NCBI GenBank assembly: GCA_025331435.1
Contig: JAIWNI010000056.1
Location: forward strand, 1 to 64,000
Reading direction: 5' to 3'
DNA length: 64,000 nucleotides
Source of the DNA: Choanephora cucurbitarum
Taxonomy: Eukaryota; Mucoromycota; Mucoromycetes; Mucorales; Choanephoraceae
The translations under genes and the position numbers were made by a program. A model generated the notes under the pieces. The model worked only from the letters and a program-made list of their open reading frames with translations, was not told where the DNA came from and did no database searches. The stretch's first letter is position 1; each line of letters opens with the position of its first letter. This document shows, in pieces, positions 34,535 through 46,941 of the stretch.

Positions 34535-37201
34535 TTAGAATGGAGATTGAACAATGAACAAGCTTGTTTGAACGCTATGTTTCAAGACATCAACACCTAA
34601 ATGGCCTACTGCCTTTTCATACTCTTTATCATGACACGCACACTCTTCTTCTATTAAAGACCGTCGACCCAGAATCACTACATCACGATGCTCAAGAGGT
34701 CTTGCCAGGACCTTACTGAGAAGTTGACCAGACAGCCTTTCGTTCACTGTACAACATAACACATTTGAAACCTGGTTCTCATCTGAGAAAAGTAGATCAA
34801 GGGAACCATCCTGGGTCTGCACATACTGGCCAATCGTATCCACAGAAGCATACTTCACCTTCCTATCGTCCGACTCAACCAACACCGTCAGATCCACCTG
34901 TCGATAGGCTTGCATCCGAAGACTGAACACCAAGGCTGCTCGATCATCTGGATGGTACCTGAAGAGCATCACCATCTGAGAAGGACTTTCTTGGATACAG
35001 ACGCCTCGGTCCACAAAGAGGCCTACAGGCGCATGTTGGATTCCAAATAGTGTGTGAATCAGCTCAAGATCCGCTTCGGGATCCATCAAGGGTAACACAA
35101 TCATATCGGCATTCACTTCAGAACGATAACGACAGACGGTCTTGATGTAGTCTGTGGACAGGCAGTAGTCAAGGTGGGTCGTGAGGAGAGCATGGAGATG
35201 GCTGAGTTGTGCAAATGTCAAGAGGACGTTTAGGGCTGGATCGTGTTGCATGTCCTTGTATTTCATGACAGCAGAGGTGCGCTCAGTGAGTTCCAGAAGC
35301 CTTAATGCATGGATTTCAATGGACGATGATGGGTCGCTCCTCATCCATTGAATCAGGGCCATGACGGCAGGAATGAATTCTACCTTGTTGACTAGACTGA
35401 GAAGACAATAGTGGTTTAAGGTGTCTTCTTGTTTTTGCATGGCTATGTCCATTGGACTAGGATCGTTTGTGGTTTGCTTTTGATACCATTCAGGATAAAG
35501 GTAGATGACAGCAGGTGTGGTCATGAAGGTAGTGACAAGTGCCATGACCACCATAATCACAAAGACTAAGCAATTTCTTTAGTTGCTTATCTATTGAAAA
35601 TAAGTGTGTCTTCTATCTTACTTTGATCGTTCAGTACACCTGCATCATGACCGATATTCAATACGATCAATTCAACAAGACTAGTGCCTCAAGGAACAGG
35701 ATAAGTTGTTTGATATTGAAAGCATACTCTACTTACCCTTTGCAGTTCATCAGGAAACCAACTGTCAATGCTTCTCTTGTTGTCATCCTGGTCAATCGAG
35801 CAGCCAAGGTACAGCCCACAATCTTACCAAAACAAGCCAAGAAGATCACCAGAACAACATAGCCCCATACACTACCACTATTTAATAACCCAATCTGTGT
35901 CTTGAGTCCAGATAAGGTAAAATACTTGAAAGGCAGTCAGCTTTACATAGCATCGCTTCTAGTTTACCTGACTTACTAATGGTAAAAAAATGATATTCAC
36001 AAGATCTTCAATCTTCTCTGTTATCTTGACAGCCAAATCACGTTCATGCGGTACAATGACACCTGCTAAAAACCCGCCAAAAATAGCATGAATACCTTAG
36101 GAATGAAGATGAGAGACATTCGAAAGAGACTATATTTTTTTTTACCAATGATACTGGTCACAAAGGCCGAGAGCAAGACAATCATCAGTGTGACCGCCAT
36201 CAATAAGGGCGATGGTCCATGCTCAAAAGAATGAGTGATCACACATAATTTTCTATATAATGGGCCAACGAGAAAGAGAAGAAAGAGAGTAAAGGCAATC
36301 GCCGTCAAGAATACATAAAGTGCATCCATACCACCAGACGAATTAAGTAAGGCGACCACTAAAGCCAAAAGTACCCTAGATGACCCCCCCCCCCTTTTTT
36401 TTTAAAAAGCCTTCTTCTCTATCATGTATCTAACTTACCAAGCAGTACAATCATTGATTAAACCAGCAGCCATCGTAATGGCGCCTACTTTTGTTCTTAA
36501 TAATTTTAATTCAGCCAAGATACGAGCTAAAACAGGTAAAGCCTAATAGCAGGAGGAGGGATCAGCTATCTCTTAACAAGAAATTCACTCTAGCTTACTG
36601 TGATAGACATGGCGACACTCAAAAACAAGAGAAAGCTGCTGAAGGAAATACTGGCATCATGTTGGAGTTGATAGAGACCTACACTGACAGCAGCACCTAA
36701 ACCGAACGGTAAGGCCATACCAGCCACAGCAACACCAAGGCTTTTATGCCAATCTCTCTTAATCACCTGGACATCTACTTCAAGTCCTACCTGAAACAGA
36801 AAGAAGACAAGACCTAAACTAGCTATCAAATGGAGGAAAGGTAAAGAAGGAGTTGGAAAGATCGTCTGTTGAAATCCTGGTAAACGGCCCATGACAGTAG
36901 GACCCAAGAGGATACCAGCGATTACTATAGAAACATAAGATATCATGTCATCAGAACCAATTGGACTTTGCCTTCTGATATCACTTGAGGTTGTTTTAGA
37001 TAGCCTAAAGGAATGGCTATGATCCTGCAAAAAGCAAGAATGATAGTTGCCTATCAGATGATGTTAACATAAGTCCCTTTCATGCATTTCTGTCTGAACC
37101 TGAATGATAAACAACACAAGTGGATCTGAAGGATTGAAATGGGTTGGATTTAATCCTGCAAATACACCTGATTGTGGTACAATAGTTTGATTTTCTGACA
37201 T
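34535..37201 (-). CDS. KHA1: CPA2-type K+(Na+)/H+ antiporter
   Basis: Predicted endomembrane cation/proton exchanger of the Kha1/CHX group. Nine exons on the minus strand begin [20 protein letters not shown] at 37201 and give about 740 residues. The N-terminal half has around a dozen hydrophobic segments, with family motifs [57 protein letters not shown], the ion-site-like [11 protein letters not shown] and [16 protein letters not shown]. The C-terminal 340 residues form the soluble regulatory domain typical of CHX/Kha1 proteins (universal-stress-like fold, [13 protein letters not shown]). The second intron (36925-36971) is GC-AG: only this join restores [11 protein letters not shown]. Loss of KHA1 in yeast affects alkaline pH and K+ homeostasis. 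Confidence 0.9.
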
Positions 37202-37599
37202 TGATCTTGTTTCTGAAAATAGACTCAAGAAAATGGGAAGAAGATGGCACTTGGAACAAATGATGATATTTCTCTTAATTTTTATTTTGGAAAAATGAGT
37301 GAATGATGACCTGTTTGTTAGATAAAAAAGAGAAAAGTGTTAAATTCTTCTATTCCCAAAAAAAACAGAGTCTTCTATTCTAATTGATTCGGAGTCAAAA
37401 GTAAATAAAAGATACGACAACAAGTTTCATATTGATCCAATATTCGATTCTAGAAAGAAGATTGCATTAATTTCGCTTTGAGTCAGAGTATAATTCGCAT
37501 AAGGAAAAATCATTTTCTCTCTTCTCTTTTGATAAAAAAAATAGAGGTAAAAGCTTAGAGTAAAAGGTTTTTTTGATTGTCATCAAAAAGCGTGTTTGA
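37202..37599. other. Intergenic region upstream of the antiporter gene
   Basis: A+T-rich with A tracts and no recognisable coding sequence. It presumably contains the antiporter promoter. Confidence 0.45.
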
Positions 37600-37887
37600 C
37601 TATGAACAGTAGTTATTCTTTTGTATCTTTACAACTTTCTCTATAGTAAAACAAGATGAAGCACCTTCCCTTTGTTTTTTTTGGAGTTCTTGTATTCCTA
37701 GCCCTTGAATAGGATAAAACACATACCCTCCAGATATACAGCTGTAGCATTGACCACATCGAATTCCAATGACACTTGGAAGTTCGACCATGTTATAAAA
37801 AAAAACATTTCTAGTTATGTTCAACAGTTTTTGTTCTTCATCTAATAAAACAGGTCTGGCATTTGTCTTATTCACTTTTCGGCTCAA
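37600..37887 (-). CDS. Hypothetical small Cys-containing ORF
   Basis: A 95-codon frame with a Cys cluster in RCGQCYSCISGGYVFYPIQG and a basic N-terminus (MSRKVNKTNARP). It may be a small gene, an exon or a decayed fragment. No family is recognised. No intron partner is evident. Confidence 0.3.
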   Translation of the reverse strand: MSRKVNKTNARPVLLDEEQKLLNITRNVFFYNMVELPSVIGIRCGQCYSCISGGYVFYPIQGLGIQELQKKQREGASSCFTIEKVVKIQKNNYCS

Positions 37888-38197
37888 ATCGCATATCCAA
37901 AGATAAACAAACTTCTTTGATCATCGTACTCTTTTTTTTTTTTCCCAAGTACACTGTGATTTTTGGCAGGTGGCTGATAGTTCATTTATGGGTATAACAC
38001 AATAATTCTACCCAGAGAGCAAGATACAATCAATTAGTTACATTCAGTTAAATCCGCAAAGCTCAAAAGACAACAAGCAAATGGCACTTCCTATATCATG
38101 CATGCTTTTATTTTGACAGCTTGTAAGAGAGAGAAAACACCTTACTATTTACCCTTGTGTTAGATTGAAGGCCTTGGTGATTAATTGTGCTATCAAA

Positions 38198-39237
38198 TCA
38201 ACCCTCTTCATATGCCTTAGTTTCATACAATGCAGTGAATACATTCAGAAGCCTGTCAGAATCCTTAATGGTTGAAAGAATTGTAAAGGATCTGACAAGT
38301 ACGACGACATGAGTGTTCATATAAGACTGGAGGACGTGTAGCTGCCCGCTCCATCCATCAAAGCACATTGCCCATGATACTATTTTATTGTTCTCCTTCT
38401 GTAAAGATTGCCTTGTTGATCCAAAAGGAACTTGCTTTCTTGATCTTTGTGTACTTGAGCTTCTTTTTTTCTTTCGATGATGTACGCTACTGTTTCTGAC
38501 TTGGTTCAATTGCACAAAGCTCACCTATCTTCTTCTGTCTTCAACACTTTGGCTGCTTGAGTTACGACTGCTATGTATATTTTTTTTTTCATTCTGCAGA
38601 CGGATTTCTTGAGTTGTAAAGCAGTGTTCTTCCTCTCTGATTAGAAAGTGTTTAGAAAAAAGAATTGCATACAACATTAAATTTGTACTTGCGGATGAGC
38701 TACAATTTGTGTATTGTTTGAGATGATGCAAGGTAGTTGATCAGCTGCCGCAACACAACCAAATTCAGATGTGTGCAGTGATTTCATAGAGATATGATGA
38801 GTGGTGTAAATCACATTGTGCAATAGACAATAAAACAATCTAGCTTGATTTTCAGTTGTGCAAATTAGAGATTTGCCAAATTTGAAATCTGGTTCATTCT
38901 TCTTTGCCAATGATAAAATCTGATGTTATCCTTGATCAGAGTGACAGACATTTCTTTAAACCGCCTAGATGACAAGATCTTTTTTTTGCTTCATCAGGAA
39001 GATGTACATAACATTGTCCGTCATTGCAGCAAGGACGCAAAATAGGGCGGCCTTGTCATCTGCTGACATCAGGTTGACAAGCATAGTTAGAGAAGTAACT
39101 CTGTTGAGCAAACCGAATGACATAAAATTTAAAGCTTTTGCCATCACTTTGTCCATGATAGTGACGATACTTTTTTGATCCTTTGATTCATAATGAACAG
39201 CTTCGAAAAAAAAAAGGGAGTGCGACCATTGGAGCAA
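38198..39237 (-). pseudogene. Eroded coding region of unknown family
   Basis: Four minus-strand frames follow each other with stops between them: 38965-39237, 38677-38910, 38525-38731 and 38198-38524. Their composition is protein-like (SADDKAALFCVLAAMTDNV, NQARLFYCLLHNVIYTTHH, KIVSWAMCFDGWSGQLHVLQ). I could not find consistent introns joining them. This looks like one decayed gene, perhaps a repetitive-family member. The family is not recognised. Confidence 0.35.
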
Positions 39238-40288
39238 TCATTAGAAACCTTCCCCCTCCTCTTCTCTAAACTGACGTGCGTCTCTCATAGGTCACTTCAT
39301 TTACTTTTTCTGACAAATCGAGTACTTTTCCAAAGAAACAAGTGACTCTTAGCAAAGAGAGAGGGAAGGAGAATGAACTTGATTCCAAAAGGCCAAAACT
39401 ACACTGGGTTTAGACAGATGGTTTCGGTTCAAAAGTTAAACGAGTCATTTTCCAGTTACGCTTCCAGAGCCGACTTATTTGCTGCAGAGAGATTTGAAGT
39501 CCCACTTTGACCATATCTCGAAAAGGATTGAAGGCCTTGTTTTACCAGAATTCGTAGAGCAAATCATGTTGAGCTATACGATTGATTTGGTAAAGATCAA
39601 ACCAGTTTATACTGTTTGAAATGTACCTTAGAAAGTATGGTTATATTGAGATAGTTGTGGTTTCAAATTCTATAAATTGTTTGAGTAGTGGTGACCCAAT
39701 TGCTACTCGAGACTACGGTTACTTTCTTACAACCCACTAATTCTATGATAAGAGACAAAGAAACATGGAGTGGGTCGATTGCGGAGTTGAGAATCCGCGC
39801 GTTTATCAATTCGGTTCATGCATAGAACACACTCTTTCCTCTCTGTTACCATATGAGGATCAACACACATTAAGAAAAATAGAGGGATGTTAGAGTGTGT
39901 CACTTTCAAACACAAAAAAAAAACCTTAAATAGATTCTATGTTCGAGAACGTTATGCAAACAATTATCTGTTTCTAAATAAGCGTAATGCTATAAACTAC
40001 ATATTTCTTCAATAGCAGTTTTTTACAAAGTGTGTTTTTAGTAAGAGAAATTTAATGGAGTACAACATCTCAATTACACTAAAATAAAAAAAGAAATTTC
40101 TTAATTAGCTTATATAATAATTTCACAAAGGTATTTTTTTTTTTATATATCAAAATAATATTACAAAATGTTGGAGAGGATATCAATCTAAATTTTTTTT
40201 TGTTCTCAAATAATAAAGATTCTAAAAAAGGAAGAAAAAAAGGGTAAAATATTATATTTAATACATAAAATCTGATTCTTTTTTTTTC
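39238..40288. other. Intergenic region
   Basis: No gene seen. The last 250 bases are very A+T-rich and include the chitin deacetylase 3' end. Confidence 0.5.
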
Positions 40289-41530
40289 TTAGGCAAGGAC
40301 AAAGAGACCAAAGAGGGCAGCAATGAAGAGAGGACCGTTAAGGATTTGAGCGGAGCTAGCACCACTGGTGGCAGTAGACTTGGAAGCATTGGCAGTGACG
40401 TTGGAAGAGTTACCAGCGTTAGAGCTACCAGAGACACCAGAGACAGCTTGTTCGAAAGTGGGGAAAGTGACAGAAGATTCAACGTAAGGGTTGGTGATGT
40501 TCATACAGGTGGCAACATCCAAAACGTGCTTGTAAGACTTCTTGATATCAGGGAAGTGGTTCATGAAGAAGTCCATGGTCATGTTGTTGATTTCGTGAGA
40601 CAAGACAATGTTACCAGAGTTAGAGAAGGTACCGTTAGCGCCCATCTTGATGAAGTCTTCGTAGTGTTGGTTGACAGTTTCCTTGGTGACACCAGCAACG
40701 GTACCAGCAGCCCAATCGTCAGTATCCAAGTTCCAGATGATAGCAGTCAAGTTCAATTGAGTGGCGATCCAACGAACACGGTCATCCAAATCACCTTGAG
40801 CAGGACGCCAGTACTTGGGAGTCAAACCAGTAACGTGCTTGATGGCCTTTTGAGTGTAGTACAATTCAGCAAGGACTTCTTCGTTGGTCAAGGTAGTCAT
40901 GAGTTGGTGAGACCAGGTGTGACCAGCAACGTGGTGACCATCCTTAACACCACGGAGAGCACCGTAGGGCCAGTTGACAACGTTGGAACCAATGTAGAAC
41001 ATGGAAGCCTTCAACTTTTGGTCTTCGAGGTAGTCATAGAAAGCGTTGTGAGAACAGTTGGGACCATCATCGAAAGTCAAACCCCAGACATCAGGCTCAG
41101 GACAGGCGTAGAGATCAGCATTGACGTCGGCAAGCTTGGGAGTCTTACATTGAGAGACAGACCACCAACAGTCAGGGTCAGTGGCAGAGTCGTAGCCAGT
41201 CATGTCAAGACCACCAGTGGTAGCGCTGAGCTTTCTGACGGAAATGTTAGGGGCCTTGGTCCAGTCGATGGACTTGTACAAGGCTTGGAATTCAGCAGAG
41301 CTGTTCATACCGTTGGAGGTAGCGATGGTCCAGGTAGTGGGCCATTCAGCGGGAGCAATGCTGTAAGGGGAGTTGTAGTAAGTACATTGTTGAGCAGGGT
41401 CGTGAGAGGTAGTTTGAGGAATTTCAGGGATGGTGATGTTAGTGGGGTCAGTGGTACTAGTGTAGTTGGTAGTAACGGCATTGACACTGGCTAAGGCAGC
41501 AGCTGAAACAAGGGCAATTTTCCAAACCAT
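40289..41530 (-). CDS. CDA: Chitin deacetylase, GPI-anchored
   Basis: Extracellular carbohydrate esterase family 4 enzyme that converts chitin to chitosan in the cell wall. It is a single exon of 413 aa. It begins with a signal peptide (MVWKIALVSAAALASVNA). The NodB domain motifs are in order: TFDDGPNCSHN (catalytic base and metal Asp), HHVAGHTWSHQ (metal His pair), YWRPAQGDLDDRVR, NLDTDDW and NIVLSHEI (catalytic His). The tail is Ser/Thr/Ala-rich and ends in a hydrophobic segment (FIAALFGLFVLA) after a small-residue site, as for GPI attachment. About ten Asn-x-Ser/Thr sites suggest heavy glycosylation. Codon bias is strong, so a long open frame runs antisense; that is a shadow. Mucoralean fungi have many CDA paralogues and chitosan-rich walls. 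Confidence 0.96.
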   Translation of the reverse strand: MVWKIALVSAAALASVNAVTTNYTSTTDPTNITIPEIPQTTSHDPAQQCTYYNSPYSIAPAEWPTTWTIATSNGMNSSAEFQALYKSIDWTKAPNISVRKLSATTGGLDMTGYDSATDPDCWWSVSQCKTPKLADVNADLYACPEPDVWGLTFDDGPNCSHNAFYDYLEDQKLKASMFYIGSNVVNWPYGALRGVKDGHHVAGHTWSHQLMTTLTNEEVLAELYYTQKAIKHVTGLTPKYWRPAQGDLDDRVRWIATQLNLTAIIWNLDTDDWAAGTVAGVTKETVNQHYEDFIKMGANGTFSNSGNIVLSHEINNMTMDFFMNHFPDIKKSYKHVLDVATCMNITNPYVESSVTFPTFEQAVSGVSGSSNAGNSSNVTANASKSTATSGASSAQILNGPLFIAALFGLFVLA

Positions 41531-41686
41531 TTTGTGTTAATCTAATCTGTTTTCTAATGAGTGATTGGGGAGGGGGTCAAAACCTGTAAGGAAAGTTTAT
41601 GTAGGAAGAATATAAAAAAAAAAGAGTAAGAAAAAAAGAGGATAAAGAAAGAAGGAAATCAGGAACCGAGCAAAGATGGACAACAT

Positions 41687-41694
41687 TATTTATA
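41687..41694 (-). promoter_or_regulatory. TATA box of chitin deacetylase gene
   Basis: tataaata on the minus strand lies about 155 bp upstream of the ATG, followed by a purine-rich leader. Position is plausible but not proven. Confidence 0.5.
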
Positions 41695-42642
41695 GACTTT
41701 TTTAGATGAATCGGGATTAAGAAAATTAGAAAGGATCCAATGGAGTTCAAAACAAGATGATGTTTTTCTTATTTTGGTTCTATTTTATTTCAATATATAA
41801 TTTAGGGTATTTAGCGAATCGATACGGTTAAAATAACTTGTATAGGCCTATTGTGATGTTACACGGAATCAAAATTGATCTGGACCTGACATGCGTTTTA
41901 TATTATAAACAAGTTGTACATCATTTACTAGTAAGAATTCCAAATATAGCATAATCACGCTTCCAGGAGTGAAAGAAGTGTGAAAAAGTAGTTTTTTTGA
42001 TGTTTAACCTTTTCTTTTTTTTTCTTGCTTGTTCATTGGTAAACACTTTCTTTTTGGGCTTGTAACTATTTTTCTTTTTTTTTGATTTCTAATCTTTTTA
42101 CGTTTAAAAAAGGGAAAGTTCAAGTACTATAAATAACAGTTACAGGACCGAACTTTTTTTTTTTTTCAAGAAAAGGACAATTGATCTCTTGGGTCTCCGA
42201 TTCAACGCTTTTGGGCTGATTATGCCTTATGAATCCTCCTTAAGCTATCGTTTTCAATAGAACAAAACAACACTTTATTATATACGGAATAGAATAAAAC
42301 AATGCTAAATGGTTCTATCGGTAAGATCACTTTAATTTTCTTTTTCTATTTTTCATAGCAACAGATTTCCCAGGAACAAGTTCGAGATGAGTTCTGATAA
42401 TTTCGGAAAAGTAATTGCAGAATCCATTTCTGTAACCCTAAAAATAATCGTCTAACTCAACCCGAAACATGACATAAAAAAGTAAAGTTAAAAAGAGAAA
42501 GAGAGCGTGAACCAGGTGTAGATCATTTTAGAGCGAAAAAAAAAAAGTGAACATTGTAAAACAAAGTACATACAATTTCCTTAGCTCATAAGCGGACTCG
42601 GTCTTCTTTTTTGTATATCACCAACATGTGTCATTGCTCAGA

Positions 42643-42732
42643 TTGTGCTCCCCTTTCTTACTTCTAGTGCAATTTTATTCGTTTTGAGATCGTCCATATT
42701 CTATTTTTAGAGACTGGTAGCGGGGAGCACAA
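42643..42732. repeat. Perfect 11-bp inverted repeat
   Basis: ttgtgctcccc and ggggagcacaa are separated by 68 bp in otherwise A+T-rich spacer DNA. It could be paired binding sites or the ends of a very small element; no duplication flanks it. Confidence 0.5.
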
Positions 42733-44497
42733 CTGAGTGTTAGATAATAATAATTTTTTTTTTTTTTACTATGAGCACAATGTATTACCATCACACAGAT
42801 GCCTTTGCCCCCGGTAAAAAAAAGAAAATGAATGGAATGAAACAGTATAACCAGTTTTGAATTTATAATAAATTCAGATACCGTACTGGTTACTATGGAG
42901 TAACAGAAAACTACATATGCTCAGGACAGAAACGATAAGATAGTAGTCATGTATAACATAAGCGTGATAGAAAGAAAAGACTACTTCAAGTGGCAAGTGC
43001 ACACTTGGTTGTTGAACTTAAATCAGGTTAGTTTGATTTGGTAACAATTTGCGCTACCGGGTTTATTCAACACATCCAGACCAACAAAAAGTTTACTTTC
43101 AACACAAACAGCCTGAATAGCTCTTCTTTAAGCAACAAAGAAAGAGGGAAGCGAGGAACTGGTGCTTATCATACAATAGAGAGCGAGAGGAGTTATGTTC
43201 GTTAGTAAGAGTATGGCTTGTCTTTTTAGGATATTTTGCCAAGCGAGCTTCCTCGTTTTTCTTATTAAAATAAAGTAAAGCTTAGATCAGATTTTCTATT
43301 TTGTTTTATGTAAAAATGAAATCAAACAAACAAAACTCTCTTTTTGTTAAATAAAGGGGGAAAACTGTTGCCTCCTTTTTATACTCTTTTATGGAGAAAT
43401 TCTCCTTTGATAACAAACTAGATAGTATGAAGGGGTTGACAACAAACAAGTTGACATGTTTTACTGCGCACACTAAAATAGTATAGCTGAGTTGAATAGA
43501 GAGGATTAGCTTAAGGTTGATCTTCTAAAGTTGAAACAATTGGGCCCTATCTTCTGTTGAGAGATGCACCTACTTCCGGTTTCCTCGTTTTCCAAAAAAT
43601 CAATCAATCAATCAAATTAATAGTGAGGGGAATATGGCTTGGATTGACATGATGCTTATTTATAACTATAGCTAAAAAGAGTATCTCTGAAACACGCTTG
43701 ATTGGCAGAATGAATTTAATTTTTTTTTAAATTAATGTCATCTACGTCATTGACTTGTCTACACTGTTAAGAAATGAGCAATGCCTATCCTCTCTACTAA
43801 GGTAAGTTCTTTTTACTTGGCCCAATACCACAATTAACATTGGTTACAAGTTTAGGTTACACGTAAAAAAACCAATTTAAATCAAATTCCAAGAACTAAT
43901 AGAGAAAGGTGAATGCTTAAAAATAGACAGTGGATCAAATACCACACATTTTCTAGAAGCGTCAATTGGCTTAAAGAATCTCTTTTTCTTTTTTTTTATT
44001 CTGAATTCTGTAACGGCAAAAAGGGTTTATTTTGCTTATTTTCCAAAGATTCTAAGGAGCATATTACTTTCTATATCCGATTTAATTCACTGTTTATGGT
44101 CAATTGGCAACAATTTAGCTGCATCTGAAGGAGATTCCTTTTTGGCTATCTGTATCTATAACAACAGATAAATTTCCTTTTTCTAGCTTTATTGAATTTA
44201 TCTGGATGAAGACAGATGTGTCTTTTTTTTTTAGGCGCCTTAAATGTGTTCAGAGGTAATTCTTATTTTGGGAAAATAAAGACAAGGTGTTTTCTATGTT
44301 ATGGAATTTACTCTTGATGGTGCTTTCCCTCAGTTCAATTGAATGAACTTCTTTACAGTACTTTCTTTGATTTAAACAAAAAAATTAGTCTTGATTTATG
44401 CTGACCATGGTGACTGGCTGAGTACAAAATAATAATCGATACCAGGCAAATAGTCCTATTTTTTGGTTTTTCTTTTTTTTTTTTCTTACTTAACACG

Positions 44498-45339
44498 ATG
44501 ACTAATATCCTAATAGGTGCAACTGGAAGTATTGCTACCATTAAAATACCTTTGTTGGTCAGTTTATTTCAAAAAGTAAGATGATCACCATAAAATAAAA
44601 AGGTTCATGTTGACTCATAAGATCAACAGCATCCTGATGTCAACATTAAAGTGGTCTTGACGGAATCTGCTTATTTCTTTGTCAAAGATGCCACCATCAA
44701 CTGTGAAGTGTTTAGAGAACAAGATGAATGGAGTGTAAGTGATTGTCAAGAGAAAGAAGACTGCCTTTTTGTATTAAAGAAAAAAAGGGGAAAATAAGAT
44801 TAGCAATGGAATAAAATATCAGATCCTATTATGCATATTGAGGTATTTAATAAAAAGGCTCTTTTTTTCTTTTCACTAATTCTTTTCCTCTTTAAGCTTC
44901 GTAATTGGGCAGATGTGATGGTGATCGCTCCTTTGGATGCTAACACTTTAGGAAAAGTGGCAAACGGTTTATGTGATAATTTGTTGGTAAGAAATGTGTA
45001 TTGGATTCAATCAGTTGTCTTATCCTATCATTAGACATGTGTATTAAGGGCTTGGGATATCAATAAGCCTGTTGTTGCTTGTCCTGCTATGAATACAAGT
45101 ATGTGGCATCATCCTTTAACTGCTCGTCATTTGGATATCTTGAAAGATATACTCCAGTATCATATCATTCCACCCATCAGTAAAACATTAGCTTGTGGAG
45201 ATACAGGTAAATTTGAAATAGGCGTGTGTTTGCAAAGAATATCTCATGTCTCTTATTGTCGCAAAAAACAGGCATTGGTGCTATGGCTGAATCTCAGACT
45301 ATAACAGACTTTGTCATGGATTTGATGAAAGATAAATAA
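44498..45339 (+). CDS. Phosphopantothenoylcysteine decarboxylase (HAL3/Cab3-like)
   Basis: FMN flavoprotein that decarboxylates 4'-phosphopantothenoylcysteine in coenzyme A synthesis. Six exons (44498-44575, 44630-44732, 44823-44842, 44897-44986, 45035-45206, 45272-45339) give 176 aa. This is the compact single-domain form, unlike the longer yeast Hal3/Vhs3/Cab3 proteins. Family features are ILIGATGSIATIKIP, the catalytic His in IMHIELRNWAD, APLDANTLGKVANG, CPAMNTSMWHHP (PxMNxxMW motif) and LACGDTG with the active-site Cys. The His lies in a 20-nt exon. Its upstream donor (gtgtaag at 44733) is unusual but is the choice that keeps frame. Yeast homologues also inhibit Ppz1 phosphatase, which needs extra domains not seen here. 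Confidence 0.92.
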
Positions 45340-45520
45340 ATAAAAAAAAAAGAATCATTTTTTTTACTTTTTTATATTTCGAGCACTGCCCGAAGACGAT
45401 GGCCCGAATTTTTTTTGAAAAAAAAAAAAAAGTTTCAATAGCCGCTAAAATGCGAACAAAAGTCTCCATCCTTTTGGCAAGTAGATTGAATCTTCCTCTT
45501 TTATTGTCTCTATAGCAGCC

Positions 45521-46941
45521 ATGGTAATATACAGGATACATCCATCCTATACATACATCCATCTATCATAACAATCGATCGCTAACCATTACTTGCTTAT
45601 TCTTTATAGTCCCACAGGTAAAAGATCTTTTTCACAATCTCATCAAGATCAACCTATGCAGATCTACACATATCCCCATTCTAAAGATGCATTACTAACC
45701 TTTATATTTTTTTTTCTGATCATTGTCCATTATAGAAAGTTTGAGGGTAACTATCAACACAATATGATCCATTACATGACTAACCTCGTCCTTCATTAGC
45801 TCCCCGTCACGGTCACTTGGGTTTCGGTCCCCGTAAGAGAACTAGATCTCACCGTGGTCGCGTTAAGGCTTTCCCCAAGGATGATGCCAAGAAGCCCGTC
45901 CACTTGACTGCCTTCATGGGTTACAAGGCCGGTATGACTCACATCGTCCGTGATCTCGAACGTCCCGGTTCCAAGATGCACAAGAAGGAAATCGTCGAAG
46001 CCGTCACTGTCATCGAAGCTCCCGCTATGGTTGTTGTCGGTGTTGTCGGTTACGTCGAAACTCCTCGTGGTCTCCGTACCTTGACCACCGTCTGGGCTGA
46101 ACACCTCTCTGAAGAAGCCAAGCGTCGTTTCTACAAGAACTGGTACCGTTCCAAGAAGAAGGCCTTCACCAAGTACGCTCAAAAGTACGCTGAAGGTGCC
46201 AAGGACGTCACTCGTGAACTCGAACGTATCAAGAAGTACTGTTCCGTCGTTCGTGTCATTGCCCACACTCAAATCTCCAAGGCCAAGTTGAACCAACGTA
46301 AGGCTCACATCATGGAAATCCAATTGAACGGTGGTTCTGTTGCCGACAAGGTTGACTTTGCTCGTGAACACTTTGAAAAGGAAGTCACTGTTGGTTCTAT
46401 CTTTGAACAAGATGAAATGATCGATATCATCGCCACCACCAAGGGTCACGGTTTCGAAGGTGTCACTCACCGTTGGGGTACCAAGAAGCTTCCTCGTAAG
46501 ACTCACCGTGGTCTCCGTAAGGTTGCCTGTATTGGTGCCTGGCACCCTAGCAGAGTCATGTACTCTGTTGCTCGTGCTGGTCAACGTGGTTACCACCGTC
46601 GTACTGAAATCAACAAGAAGATTTACCGTATCGCCAAGGGTTCTGATGCCAAGTCTGGTACTACTGAATACGACTTGACCGAAAAGAACATCACCCCCAT
46701 GGGTGGTTTCCCTCACTACGGTATTGTCAACGACGACTTTGTCATGATCAAGGGTTGTTGTGCTGGTTCCAAGAAGCGTGTCATCACCCTTCGTAAGTCC
46801 CTCACTGTCCACACCAAGCGTTCTGCTTTGGAAAAGGTCACTCTCAAGTTCATCGATACCTCTTCCAAGTTCGGTCACGGTCGTTTCCAAACTGCTGCCG
46901 AAAAGCACCAATTCATGGGTACTCTCAAGAAGGATATCTAA
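45521..46941 (+). CDS. RPL3: 60S ribosomal protein uL3
   Basis: Large-subunit ribosomal protein near the peptidyl-transferase centre. Four coding exons: 45521-45523 (ATG alone), 45610-45617 (8 nt), 45736-45746 (11 nt) and 45800-46941. Spliced they read [20 protein letters not shown], the universal uL3 N-terminus, and give 387 aa, the same length as yeast. All three introns are GT-AG. Further signatures are [63 protein letters not shown] (with the conserved His modified in yeast) and GGFPHYG. Codon bias is very strong, as expected. Without the tiny exons an automated call would begin at the Leu codon at 45817 or later. Confidence 0.96.

Larger units (their letters stand above)
41531..44497. 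other. Long divergent intergenic region
   Basis: A 3-kb spacer between the divergent chitin deacetylase and PPCDC genes. It contains the TATA element listed below, many T tracts and a perfect 11-bp inverted repeat at 42643-42653 and 42722-42732. The 71-codon frame at 43913-44128 has no supporting features. Confidence 0.5.

Noticed and set aside
40346..41494. 382-codon open frame antisense to chitin deacetylase
   Set aside because: It is a shadow created by strong codon bias of the sense gene. It has repetitive Val/Ser/Gly composition and no domain.
43913..44128. 71-codon plus-strand frame
   Set aside because: A+T-rich, Phe/Leu-rich, no start context, no domain.
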